From DATEXQ01 sp035256745 (GTDB lineage Bacteria > Patescibacteriota > Microgenomatia > UBA8517): a stretch of 17,736 bases of DNA. The stretch lies in NCBI GenBank assembly GCA_035256745.1, contig DATEXQ010000048.1:1-17736 (forward strand), given 5' to 3'. Under the pieces are notes generated by a model. It saw nothing but the letters and a program-made list of their open reading frames with translations, was not told the DNA's origin and did not search any database. Position numbers and translations under genes: made by a program. Below, piece by piece: positions 12,180 through 17,736 of this stretch; positions within the stretch are counted from its first letter, which is position 1; every line of letters begins with the position of its first letter.

Positions 12180-13886
12180 TTAATCCGGTTTCATCATCGC
12201 TTTGGATTGTCTTAAACTTTTTACTATATTGGAAATTTCTTCCTTAGTTTTACCTTGACTGTATAGAATAGATTTTATTATCGCCATAGCCGCCTCAAAC
12301 TCGGGTTGAACAATTTTATCTACCCGCAGTAGCTTCACCCTATCAAATTCGTCGTCTGTATGAACTCTTGATATTATTTTTACCGACGGATTAAGATTTT
12401 GAACTTGTGTAATAATAGATTCCTGAGCAATCCTGTCGGGGATCGCTATTATGATCACTTTGGCATTTTTAATACCCGCAGCCTGCAAAATGTCTCTTTC
12501 CTCCGGATCTCCATATATAACTTCTATTCCCTTCTGTTTCAGAGTATTTACAACTTTTTGATCATAATCTACTACTATATAAGAAGTTTTAATATCTGCT
12601 AATGCTTTTCCTACCCATCCACCTACCCTTCCATATCCACAGAGAATAATATGTCCTGAAAAAGTGTTGTCATCGGGTAACATTTTTCTATCCCAACCCG
12701 CGAAAAATTTATGAAAATGGGTTGACTTTTGTGAGATACTTTTTAAAATATCCCAAATTTTGGGGACATTTTTATACAATATCGGGAAAATTATTAAAGA
12801 AAGCAGTGTAACCGAAACTCCAACAGTAAGTGATTTATCGGAAATTATTCCCAAACCGTTGGCAAGAGAAAAAAGAATAAAAGAAAATTCCCCTACCTGT
12901 GAAAGACCAATCCCGACTGATACTGCGGTTCTTCCATGATAACCCAAATAAATACTGACAATAAAATTTATTAATGCTTTGACAACAATTATCGATAAAG
13001 TAAGAACAATAACAAGACCTAAAGACGAAATAATATATATTGGGGTAACTAAAAAGCCAAGCGATACAAAAAATATTGCCACAAAAAGATCCCTTAATGG
13101 TCTTATTTCAGAAAGTACCGAATAGCGCTCGTATGATCCTGCAATCACAACTCCTGCGATAAATGCCCCAATTGCTGGCGAAATTCCAAAAAGATACGCA
13201 ATAAGTGCTGTTCCTATAGCAAGAAACATTGCCGTCATAAGCATGAGTTCGCGTGACTTAAGATAAGAAACCAAATGTAAGACTCTTGGAAAAATAATCT
13301 TACCTAAAATAATTGTTATTCCAATTAAAACTACCGCCTTAAAAACATCAAAACCTACTGTCATGAAAGACAAATCCTGTCCTTTAAGGTAACTAACAAT
13401 CATTACCATGGGGATAACAGCAAGATCCTGTATAAGAAGCCATCCTATCATTACTTCTCCGTGGATCGAATACAGTTCGTCTTTGTCAATTAGTGTTTTA
13501 ACAACAATCGCAGTTGAAGAAAGGGAAAATCCAAGAGACAAAACTAAAGCACTTGTACTTTCGAACGAAAACATTTTCAATAATACGAACGAAACTAGAG
13601 TTACAAGAACTATTTGAACACTTGCACCTGTAAGCGATATTCTAATAACCCTAGAAAGCCTTGCTAGCGAAAGCTCAAGACCGGTCGAAAAGAGAAGAAA
13701 AATAAGTCCCAGTTCAGCTACTTTCTCAATCCCAAACGCATTTTCAGGTAAAAATAACCGTGCAACTACTCCCGCAACAATAAATCCAACGAAAGGTTGT
13801 AGTCTTATAAACTTCGCTACAATTCCTCCAGTGAGGGCTGTGGCTATTAGTATAAAAAAGTCTCGTGAAAAATCCAAAGACATCAT
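12180..13886 (-). CDS. Kef-type cation/proton antiporter (CPA2) with RCK nucleotide-binding domain
   Basis: 568 residues. The CPA2 exchanger domain, about 12 helices, covers 5-380. It includes FSTGLELS (67-74), the conserved LLIQDLAVIPM with Gln153-Asp154, where the Asp carries ions, and FFVSLGF. Residues 410-560 are a TrkA_N/RCK domain with the Rossmann motif GYGRVG (417-422) and Asp440 for the NAD ribose. They are followed by YGDPEERDILQAAGI and a C-terminal helix typical of KefB/KefC, without a TrkA_C domain. The protein should exchange K+ or Na+ for H+ under nucleotide control. Two adjacent ATGs exist (13886 and 13883). A -10 TAATAT ends 4 or 7 bases upstream of them, so the second may be the true leaderless start. 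It leads the operon with the LCP-like gene. Confidence 0.92.
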   Translation of the reverse strand: MMSLDFSRDFFILIATALTGGIVAKFIRLQPFVGFIVAGVVARLFLPENAFGIEKVAELGLIFLLFSTGLELSLARLSRVIRISLTGASVQIVLVTLVSFVLLKMFSFESTSALVLSLGFSLSSTAIVVKTLIDKDELYSIHGEVMIGWLLIQDLAVIPMVMIVSYLKGQDLSFMTVGFDVFKAVVLIGITIILGKIIFPRVLHLVSYLKSRELMLMTAMFLAIGTALIAYLFGISPAIGAFIAGVVIAGSYERYSVLSEIRPLRDLFVAIFFVSLGFLVTPIYIISSLGLVIVLTLSIIVVKALINFIVSIYLGYHGRTAVSVGIGLSQVGEFSFILFSLANGLGIISDKSLTVGVSVTLLSLIIFPILYKNVPKIWDILKSISQKSTHFHKFFAGWDRKMLPDDNTFSGHIILCGYGRVGGWVGKALADIKTSYIVVDYDQKVVNTLKQKGIEVIYGDPEERDILQAAGIKNAKVIIIAIPDRIAQESIITQVQNLNPSVKIISRVHTDDEFDRVKLLRVDKIVQPEFEAAMAIIKSILYSQGKTKEEISNIVKSLRQSKAMMKPD

Positions 13887-13890
13887 TTAC

Positions 13891-13920
13891 ATATTAAGGC
13901 AGTATCACTAGCTGTGTAAA
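13891..13920 (-). promoter_or_regulatory. Promoter of the antiporter operon
   Basis: Minus strand TTTACA (plus 13915-13920), 18 bases, TAATAT (plus 13891-13896). The -10 ends 4 bases from the first ATG and 7 from the second, the shortest distance in the window. Confidence 0.5.
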
Positions 13921-13988
13921 GTATTTAGATTTCGCACAGAATAATGTGGTAACTTTTCAAGATATTTAAAATGCAAAAATATTTTGAG

Positions 13989-13994
13989 TATAAT
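13989..13994 (+). promoter_or_regulatory. -10 box (TATAAT) of the exchanger gene
   Basis: Perfect TATAAT 8 bases before the ATG at 14003; leaderless mRNA predicted. The -35 region is weak. Confidence 0.55.
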
Positions 13995-14002
13995 GAAATA
14001 AC

Positions 14003-14950
14003 ATGACTTTTATAATTTTTATTATTAGCCTACTTATTCTTATTATTACTTCCAGTTACCTTGTAAATGAGACTGATAGACTTGCAGCTTCCATAAAGAT
14101 TTCTCCCCTAGTGATTGGGTCAACACTTATTGCCTTCGGTACTTCTCTTCCGGAGTTTTCAGTAACAATTTCTTCAATAGTTCAAAAGGTACCGGATTTG
14201 TCGCTTGGAAACATAATAGGATCAAATATATGCAACATATTTCTTATTCTTGGGATTTCCATATTATTTTTCCCTGTTCGAATAGGAACCCAAAAAACGC
14301 AGAGAAATAATATAATTCTGCTTATTATTACCTTATTCTTTATCGTTTATTTTTTTATTCCTAAAATTTATTCCACCTATGTTCTTTATGCTCTTCTTGC
14401 GGGATATACAATATTTCTATTAATTGAAATTATCTGGGGAGAAATGGGAAGCAAAAAAGAAGATAAAAAAGCTCTCTTAAAACTTAAAAAAGAAAAGGCC
14501 TCCCCTATTGTAACCGCTCTAAAACTTCTTTTCGCAATAGCTCTTATTATCATAAGCAGTAAATTTCTTGTTACATCAGCTGAAGCTATTGCATTGTTTT
14601 TCAAAATAAAAGACGAAATAATCGGGCTTTCTTTAATTGCTTTTGGAACTTCTATTCCTGAGCTATCTACATCAATTGCATCGGGGTTAAAAAAAGACTG
14701 GAAGCTGATCATCGGAGATATCCAGGGAAGTAACATCTTTAATCTTTCCGTCCTTGGAGCAGTTACTCTTCTTTTCTCCAAAGATGGAGCAACTTCTTTA
14801 AATATTACCCCTTTTTTCTACCTTGCTGTAGCAACTTTAATTTCTTTTTACCTAACCAGAAAATATGAAGGAGAAAATATCCCCAGATACTATGGCTTTT
14901 TATTTATTACACTTTACGCTTCTTACCTATGGCTAATCTTCCTTGGCTAG
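14003..14950 (+). CDS. yrbG: Na+/Ca2+ exchanger-type (CaCA) membrane protein, YrbG family
   Basis: 315 residues with about ten membrane helices in two inverted halves. The first alpha repeat (about 34-84) has STLIAFGTSLPEFSVTI, then GNIIGSNICNIFLILG. The second (about 205-255) has LSLIAFGTSIPELSTSI, then GDIQGSNIFNLSVLGAV. These GTS(L/I)PE and GSNI(C/F)N motifs hold the ion-binding acids Glu51 and its partner, as in the archaeal NCX structures. The second half has Asp instead of Asn in GDIQGSN, a common difference between halves. The loop between halves (about 150-170) is Lys-rich and cytoplasmic. It exports Ca2+ in exchange for Na+ or H+. Its last 18 bases overlap the convergent rluD-type gene (14933-14950). 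It is divergent from the Kef antiporter, so this is a block of ion-transport genes. Confidence 0.95.
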   Translation: MTFIIFIISLLILIITSSYLVNETDRLAASIKISPLVIGSTLIAFGTSLPEFSVTISSIVQKVPDLSLGNIIGSNICNIFLILGISILFFPVRIGTQKTQRNNIILLIITLFFIVYFFIPKIYSTYVLYALLAGYTIFLLIEIIWGEMGSKKEDKKALLKLKKEKASPIVTALKLLFAIALIIISSKFLVTSAEAIALFFKIKDEIIGLSLIAFGTSIPELSTSIASGLKKDWKLIIGDIQGSNIFNLSVLGAVTLLFSKDGATSLNITPFFYLAVATLISFYLTRKYEGENIPRYYGFLFITLYASYLWLIFLG

Positions 14951-15640
14951 TTTAGAAAGTACTTCTTTAAGACTTCTAGGAAGATCTGATCCGAAATCTA
15001 TTTTCAGTTTTGAAAATGGGTGGATAAATGAAATCCGTGATGCGTGTAAAAAAAGTCTGGGGCACCAATTTCTATCTCTTTTTGAAACCTTTCGACCTGC
15101 GTAAAATATGTCTGAAACTATTGGATGCGAAATATATTTCAGGTGAACCCTTATTTGATGGGTTCGGCCTGACTTGGGAAACATGGAAACCAAAGTTAAG
15201 ACCTCTTTTTTGTATTTATAATAGCCGTCAACCTTATAATTGGTCTGCGATTCCCTGCCGCCGGGCAATATTCCGAATCGTTTTCTGTTCCAGGGAAGCC
15301 TGCCTAAAGGAGCCTGAATAATACCCTCATTGGGGAAAAGTTTTCCGTGAACTAAAGCCAAATATTCTTTCTCTACCCTTCTTGCTTTAAATTCCTGTTG
15401 GAGTTTTTCCAAAGATTCTTTTGTTTTTGCAATAAGTACCAATCCGCTGGTTTCTTTATCTATTCTATGTACTATTCCCCTTCTTAAGTCTTCATCACTA
15501 GACAGGGGATACTTAAACCTTTTTAACCAATCTTCTATTACGGGAGTCCTTCCAGATGTACTTGCTTTGGTAACAATCCAGCCTACGGGCTTATCTAAAA
15601 CCATTAGGCTGTCATCCTCATAAATTATTTTGGGTTCCAT
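14933..15640 (-). CDS. rluD: RluD-family 23S rRNA pseudouridine synthase, without S4 domain
   Basis: 235 residues from the ATG at 15640. The catalytic domain is complete: YEDDSLMVLDKPVGW (7-21), HRIDKETSG with the catalytic Asp61, KTKESLEKLQQEFKARRVEKEYLALVHG in outline, and GRTHQIRVHL (the RTHQIR motif that binds the target uridine). HPIVSDIFYAG also matches. RluD proteins usually carry an N-terminal S4 RNA-binding domain, absent here. That is common in the shorter RluA/C/D-like forms, so the exact rRNA position cannot be given. The frame is open further upstream to a TTG at 15694. That extension would be translated from a terminator hairpin (15650-15664), so the ATG is preferred. It follows the DksA-like gene, as in the Bacillus ylyA-lspA-ylyB order. 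Confidence 0.92.
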   Translation of the reverse strand: MEPKIIYEDDSLMVLDKPVGWIVTKASTSGRTPVIEDWLKRFKYPLSSDEDLRRGIVHRIDKETSGLVLIAKTKESLEKLQQEFKARRVEKEYLALVHGKLFPNEGIIQAPLGRLPWNRKRFGILPGGRESQTNYKVDGYYKYKKEVLTLVSMFPKSGRTHQIRVHLKYISHPIVSDIFYAGRKVSKRDRNWCPRLFLHASRISFIHPFSKLKIDFGSDLPRSLKEVLSKLAKED

Positions 15641-15643
15641 ATT

Positions 15644-15664
15644 AAAAAACCGCCTTTCCGGCGG
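15644..15664 (-). terminator. Intrinsic terminator or attenuator ending at the rluD start
   Basis: On the minus strand CCGCC-GGAAA-GGCGG (plus 15650-15664) is a GC-only 5-bp stem with a 5-base GNRA-like loop. It is followed at once by six T, then AAT and the rluD ATG. It sits 31 bases after the DksA-like stop. It should stop most transcripts before rluD, with rluD expressed by read-through. Confidence 0.7.
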
Positions 15665-15694
15665 CCATTCCAACACAAACAATAAACCAAACAA

Positions 15695-16108
15695 TTATTT
15701 TTCTCTTTTTGCCTTGCATTTTGCACAAAAAGTAGCCTCCGGATAAACTATTAGCCTATCTGTGTCGATCATCTTCCCGCAGTCTTCACAAATCCCGTAT
15801 TTGCCGATCTTAATTCTTGATAGGGCTTTCCTGGTTTCTATTATTCTTTTATCAACTTGGCTTCTTATGGCTGATGTACTGGCATGACCGAACTGTTCTG
15901 CCGCATCCGAATCCGGCGAGGCATTTTCATCAAGTCTTGCCGTATCCTTAAAAGGATCTTCCTTATCTATGGTTTTCTTCCTTCTCTCCAAACTCTTAAG
16001 CCTATTATGTAAAAACTTACCGATGGGAATCAATAAACTGGCCGGAAAATATACTTTCCCTTTGTTATTTACTTTTTTCTTTCTATCTTTTTTATTATTT
16101 TTTTTCAT
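15695..16108 (-). CDS. TraR/DksA-type C4 zinc-finger protein
   Basis: 137 residues. A strongly basic tail (KKNNKKDRKKK) is followed by a long helix region. DENASPDSDAAEQ (60-72) is the acidic tip motif seen between the two coiled-coil arms in this family. The helix after it (80-103) closes the hairpin. The C4 zinc finger uses Cys107, Cys110, Cys128 and Cys131 (CEDCG, FCAKCK). DksA enters the RNA polymerase secondary channel and works with ppGpp on rRNA promoters. Small TraR-like forms such as Bacillus YlyA act on polymerase as well. The start is coupled to the upstream membrane-protein gene (ATGA overlap, 16105-16108). The downstream hairpin closes the transcript before rluD. Confidence 0.9.
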   Translation of the reverse strand: MKKNNKKDRKKKVNNKGKVYFPASLLIPIGKFLHNRLKSLERRKKTIDKEDPFKDTARLDENASPDSDAAEQFGHASTSAIRSQVDKRIIETRKALSRIKIGKYGICEDCGKMIDTDRLIVYPEATFCAKCKAKREK

Positions 16109-16707
16109 TGACTTTTTCTTGATAAGTTAAAAACTAGCAAAAAAAATGAAAATGCCAAACTTCCCGAGAGGATTGGTTCGTAATCAACAACAAAGGATAC
16201 CACAAACGGAAAAAAGATTGCAATAAGCCCTCTAATTAAAAAATATATCCCCATACTCGTCAAACCTGCAAAGCCTACCCTACCCGATTTGTACCATGAA
16301 AAATTTTTGTATTTTGAATTCAGGAAAATGTATAAAAAGACAATTCCCAAAGTAAATGCAAAAGCCAATAACGAAATCCAACTTGTGTTTTTGATGGAAT
16401 CGTTAAGATATAAAAATGAAATCCATGGCAATATCGAAATAAAAGAAGCTTCTAGAGTCTCATAGATTCTTAAGCCGAATTTTAGAGTTGAAATTACAAA
16501 ACCTATTAAAAATCCCAATAATGAAAACCAAAACCACCACGAAGGTAAATACAATTTGGATATTAAATAAAAAACGACAATTCCGGCAATTATAAAAAAG
16601 GCAGAAGAAAATATTTGTGCCGATATGTAATCTTCCTTTAATTTCTTCCAAAAAAGAAATAGAAAAATTATTATCCCCAAGATATTAAAAAGTATCCCAA
16701 ATACCAT
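16105..16707 (-). CDS. Polytopic membrane protein, possibly a degenerate Lgt-like protein
   Basis: 200 residues with about six membrane helices. The central part resembles the layout of prolipoprotein diacylglyceryl transferase (Lgt): an amphipathic segment RIYETLEASFISILPW (80-95), a loop, a helix, then a basic KNFSWYKSGRVG (134-144) and a helix ending FLIRGL. This parallels Lgt's KPG...YGxxRFxxE ending. The invariant Arg-Gly-Asn region and the acidic residue of Lgt are missing, so enzyme activity is doubtful and the relation is only an inference. It could equally be an unrelated membrane protein. The stop overlaps the DksA-like ATG by 4 bases, so it heads the DksA-rluD operon. Its start has a TATACT box 11 bases upstream. 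Confidence 0.7.
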   Translation of the reverse strand: MVFGILFNILGIIIFLFLFWKKLKEDYISAQIFSSAFFIIAGIVVFYLISKLYLPSWWFWFSLLGFLIGFVISTLKFGLRIYETLEASFISILPWISFLYLNDSIKNTSWISLLAFAFTLGIVFLYIFLNSKYKNFSWYKSGRVGFAGLTSMGIYFLIRGLIAIFFPFVVSFVVDYEPILSGSLAFSFFLLVFNLSRKSQ

Positions 16708-16718
16708 ATTTCTCGTTT

Positions 16719-16724
16719 AGTATA
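16719..16724 (-). promoter_or_regulatory. -10 box (TATACT) of the membrane-protein/DksA-like operon
   Basis: TATACT on the minus strand, 11 bases before the ATG at 16707, predicting a leader of about 5 bases. The -35 (about TTTGTC) overlaps the -35 of the divergent gene, so the two promoters may compete. Confidence 0.5.
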
Positions 16725-16738
16725 TCATCAATTTCTGT

Positions 16739-16767
16739 TTGACAAACAAAAATTTAATGGTTAATAT
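16739..16767 (+). promoter_or_regulatory. Consensus promoter of the DUF457-like gene
   Basis: TTGACA (16739-16744), 17 bases, TAATAT (16762-16767). The predicted start is about 16774, and the GTG start codon is at 16777, giving a leaderless message beginning with GTG. Confidence 0.7.
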
Positions 16768-16776
16768 TTTGTTACT

Positions 16777-17238
16777 GTGCTCGAAACTCCGCACGTAGTT
16801 GTAGGCGCAGCGATTGCCTTTAAAGTGGGTAATCCTGCTCTAGCGTTACCCCTGGCATTGGGGAGTCATTTTATACTCGAAAAAATCCCTCATTGGAATC
16901 CGCATTTAAATACAGAAAAGAAAAATATAGGAAAAATATCTTCTCAAACAACTAAAATTGTTGTTGCAGATACACTTCTATCTTTAGTATTGGGAACTTT
17001 AATTGCTTTTAAGGCTTATCCCGATATCACAAAGGTTACGGTCGTTTTACTGGGTGCATTTCTGGCAGCATTACCCGATCTCATAGAAGCACCCTATTTT
17101 TTTCTTAATCAACAAAGCGACTTTATATTAAAATGGATAAAATTCAAGAAATCGCTTCAGGCAAATACCAATATAATTCCCGGTCTTATTTATCAAGTTT
17201 TAACTATAATATTTGCCTTCCTGTGGGTTTTTGGCTAA
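16777..17238 (+). CDS. Membrane-bound DUF457/YdjM-like protein
   Basis: 153 residues with four hydrophobic helices. It matches the YdjM/YbcI group (annotated as membrane-bound metal-dependent hydrolases) in its His pattern. His6 lies in the opening TPHVVVGAA, and SHFILEKIPHWNPH (30-43) has His31, His39 and His43. Asp65 (VVADTLL) and Asp101 (ALPDLIEAP) lie near the next helices. These residues could hold a metal at the membrane face, but no reaction is proven for the family. The start is a GTG. It is chosen because the conserved TPHxxxG motif begins 3 codons in and a consensus promoter ends 9 bases upstream. It is divergent from the membrane-protein/DksA-like operon and convergent with efp 15 bases away. 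Confidence 0.75.
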   Translation: MLETPHVVVGAAIAFKVGNPALALPLALGSHFILEKIPHWNPHLNTEKKNIGKISSQTTKIVVADTLLSLVLGTLIAFKAYPDITKVTVVLLGAFLAALPDLIEAPYFFLNQQSDFILKWIKFKKSLQANTNIIPGLIYQVLTIIFAFLWVFG

Positions 17239-17253
17239 GAATTGAGGATTAAA

Positions 17254-17736
17254 TTACTCTTTTGCTCTCTCTATATACTCTCCGGTTCTTGTATCTACTT
17301 TTACTTTATCGTTTTGGTTAATAAAAAGAGGTACTTTTACTTTTAATCCGTTTTCCAAAGTTGCATCTTTATATACATTACTTGCCGAATTGCCTTTTAC
17401 TCCAGGAGGAGTATCGATAACCTTAAGAACTACTTTAGGAGGAATATCTGCCAAAAGCGGTTTATCTCCCCAAAAAAGTACATCTACATCCGCATCACCT
17501 TTGATAAAATTTATATCATCACCCAAAACTCCAAGTAAAATAGATGTTTGTTCAAATGTTTTGGGGTCTATGAAGTAAGCATTTTCACCATCGCTATATA
17601 AAAACTTTAACTTTCTTTTTTCGGTTACAATATCTTCTACTTTGACATTGGAACTGTAAGTTTTTGTCACAACCCCACCCGTTTCCAAATTTCTGGCGGT
17701 AACTCTTACAATTGCCCCTCCCCTTCCCATTTTTAT
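17254..17736 (-). CDS. efp: Elongation factor P (N-terminus cut by window edge)
   Basis: 160 residues are visible, lacking about 30 at the N-terminus. EF-P binds between the P and E sites and helps peptide bonds form at consecutive prolines. Domain I ends with the tip loop KMGRGGA. The OB domains II and III follow: KFLYSDGENAYFIDPKTFEQ, LFWGDKPL, then PGVKGNSASN and the highly conserved ending VKVPLFINQNDKVKVDTRTGEYIER. At the position of E. coli Lys34 (PGKG) there is Arg (MGRG). This resembles neither a beta-lysylated Lys nor the usual rhamnosylated SGRN loop exactly. An in-frame ATG at 17730 begins inside the domain and is not the real start, since the frame continues to the edge. Confidence 0.95.
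   Translation of the reverse strand: MKMGRGGAIVRVTARNLETGGVVTKTYSSNVKVEDIVTEKRKLKFLYSDGENAYFIDPKTFEQTSILLGVLGDDINFIKGDADVDVLFWGDKPLLADIPPKVVLKVIDTPPGVKGNSASNVYKDATLENGLKVKVPLFINQNDKVKVDTRTGEYIERAKE

Noticed and set aside
15641..15694. Upstream TTG extension of rluD
   Set aside because: It would be encoded by a terminator hairpin and U tract. The ATG at 15640 starts the conserved domain.

Overview
This 17.7 kb window is AT-rich bacterial chromosomal DNA carrying about 24 tightly packed, mostly short protein genes on both strands. I saw no rRNA, tRNA, CRISPR array or insertion sequence. The gene set fits a reduced-genome bacterium of the Candidate Phyla Radiation (Patescibacteria), and the Microgenomates seem most likely. 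Pointers are a YebC starting MSGHSHYSTIKRQ, a Lys-rich TraR/DksA-type zinc-finger protein, single Xer and EF-P genes, and many small membrane proteins of unknown function. This placement is an inference from protein style, not from a marker gene.

Layout. 1-2.1 kb: the tail of a zinc-ribbon membrane protein, a divergent class I isoprenoid-synthase-like protein, and a pair of unknown genes. 2.1-3.5 kb: two DNA-maintenance genes in a row, a Cas4/RecB-like PD-(D/E)XK nuclease with an iron-sulfur-type cysteine set and an HMCES/YedK abasic-site protein. 3.5-4.8 kb: a surface Ig/FN3 protein divergent from an ASCH-domain protein, the latter ending in a clear intrinsic terminator. 4.85-5.82 kb: a two-gene cassette (a frameshifted tautomerase-like gene and an unknown gene) with its own consensus promoter and strong Shine-Dalgarno sites. 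5.8-8.1 kb: a Xer recombinase/alpha-beta hydrolase operon and a HAD-family phosphatase. 8.1-8.9 kb: a gene-poor gap. 8.9-14.95 kb: yebC plus a membrane protein, a TPR/HIRAN-like protein, a Kef-type antiporter with a degenerate LCP/LytR-like protein, and a Na+/Ca2+ exchanger-type protein. 14.9-17.7 kb: an operon of membrane protein, DksA-like protein and RluD-type pseudouridine synthase (compare ylyA-lspA-ylyB of Bacillus, here without lspA), a DUF457/YdjM-like membrane protein, and EF-P cut by the window edge.

The most striking feature is at the level of expression. At nearly every transcription unit a TATAAT-like -10 box lies only about 4-19 bases upstream of the start codon, so the mRNAs should be leaderless or nearly so. 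Strong Shine-Dalgarno sequences appear only inside the Xer operon and in the 4.85-5.82 kb cassette. This pattern also corrects several start codons. The cassette's leading gene is broken by two compensating one-base shifts in A4 runs, and its promoter spacer contains an operator-like dyad. A compact intrinsic terminator ends directly at the rluD start codon and may act as an attenuator.
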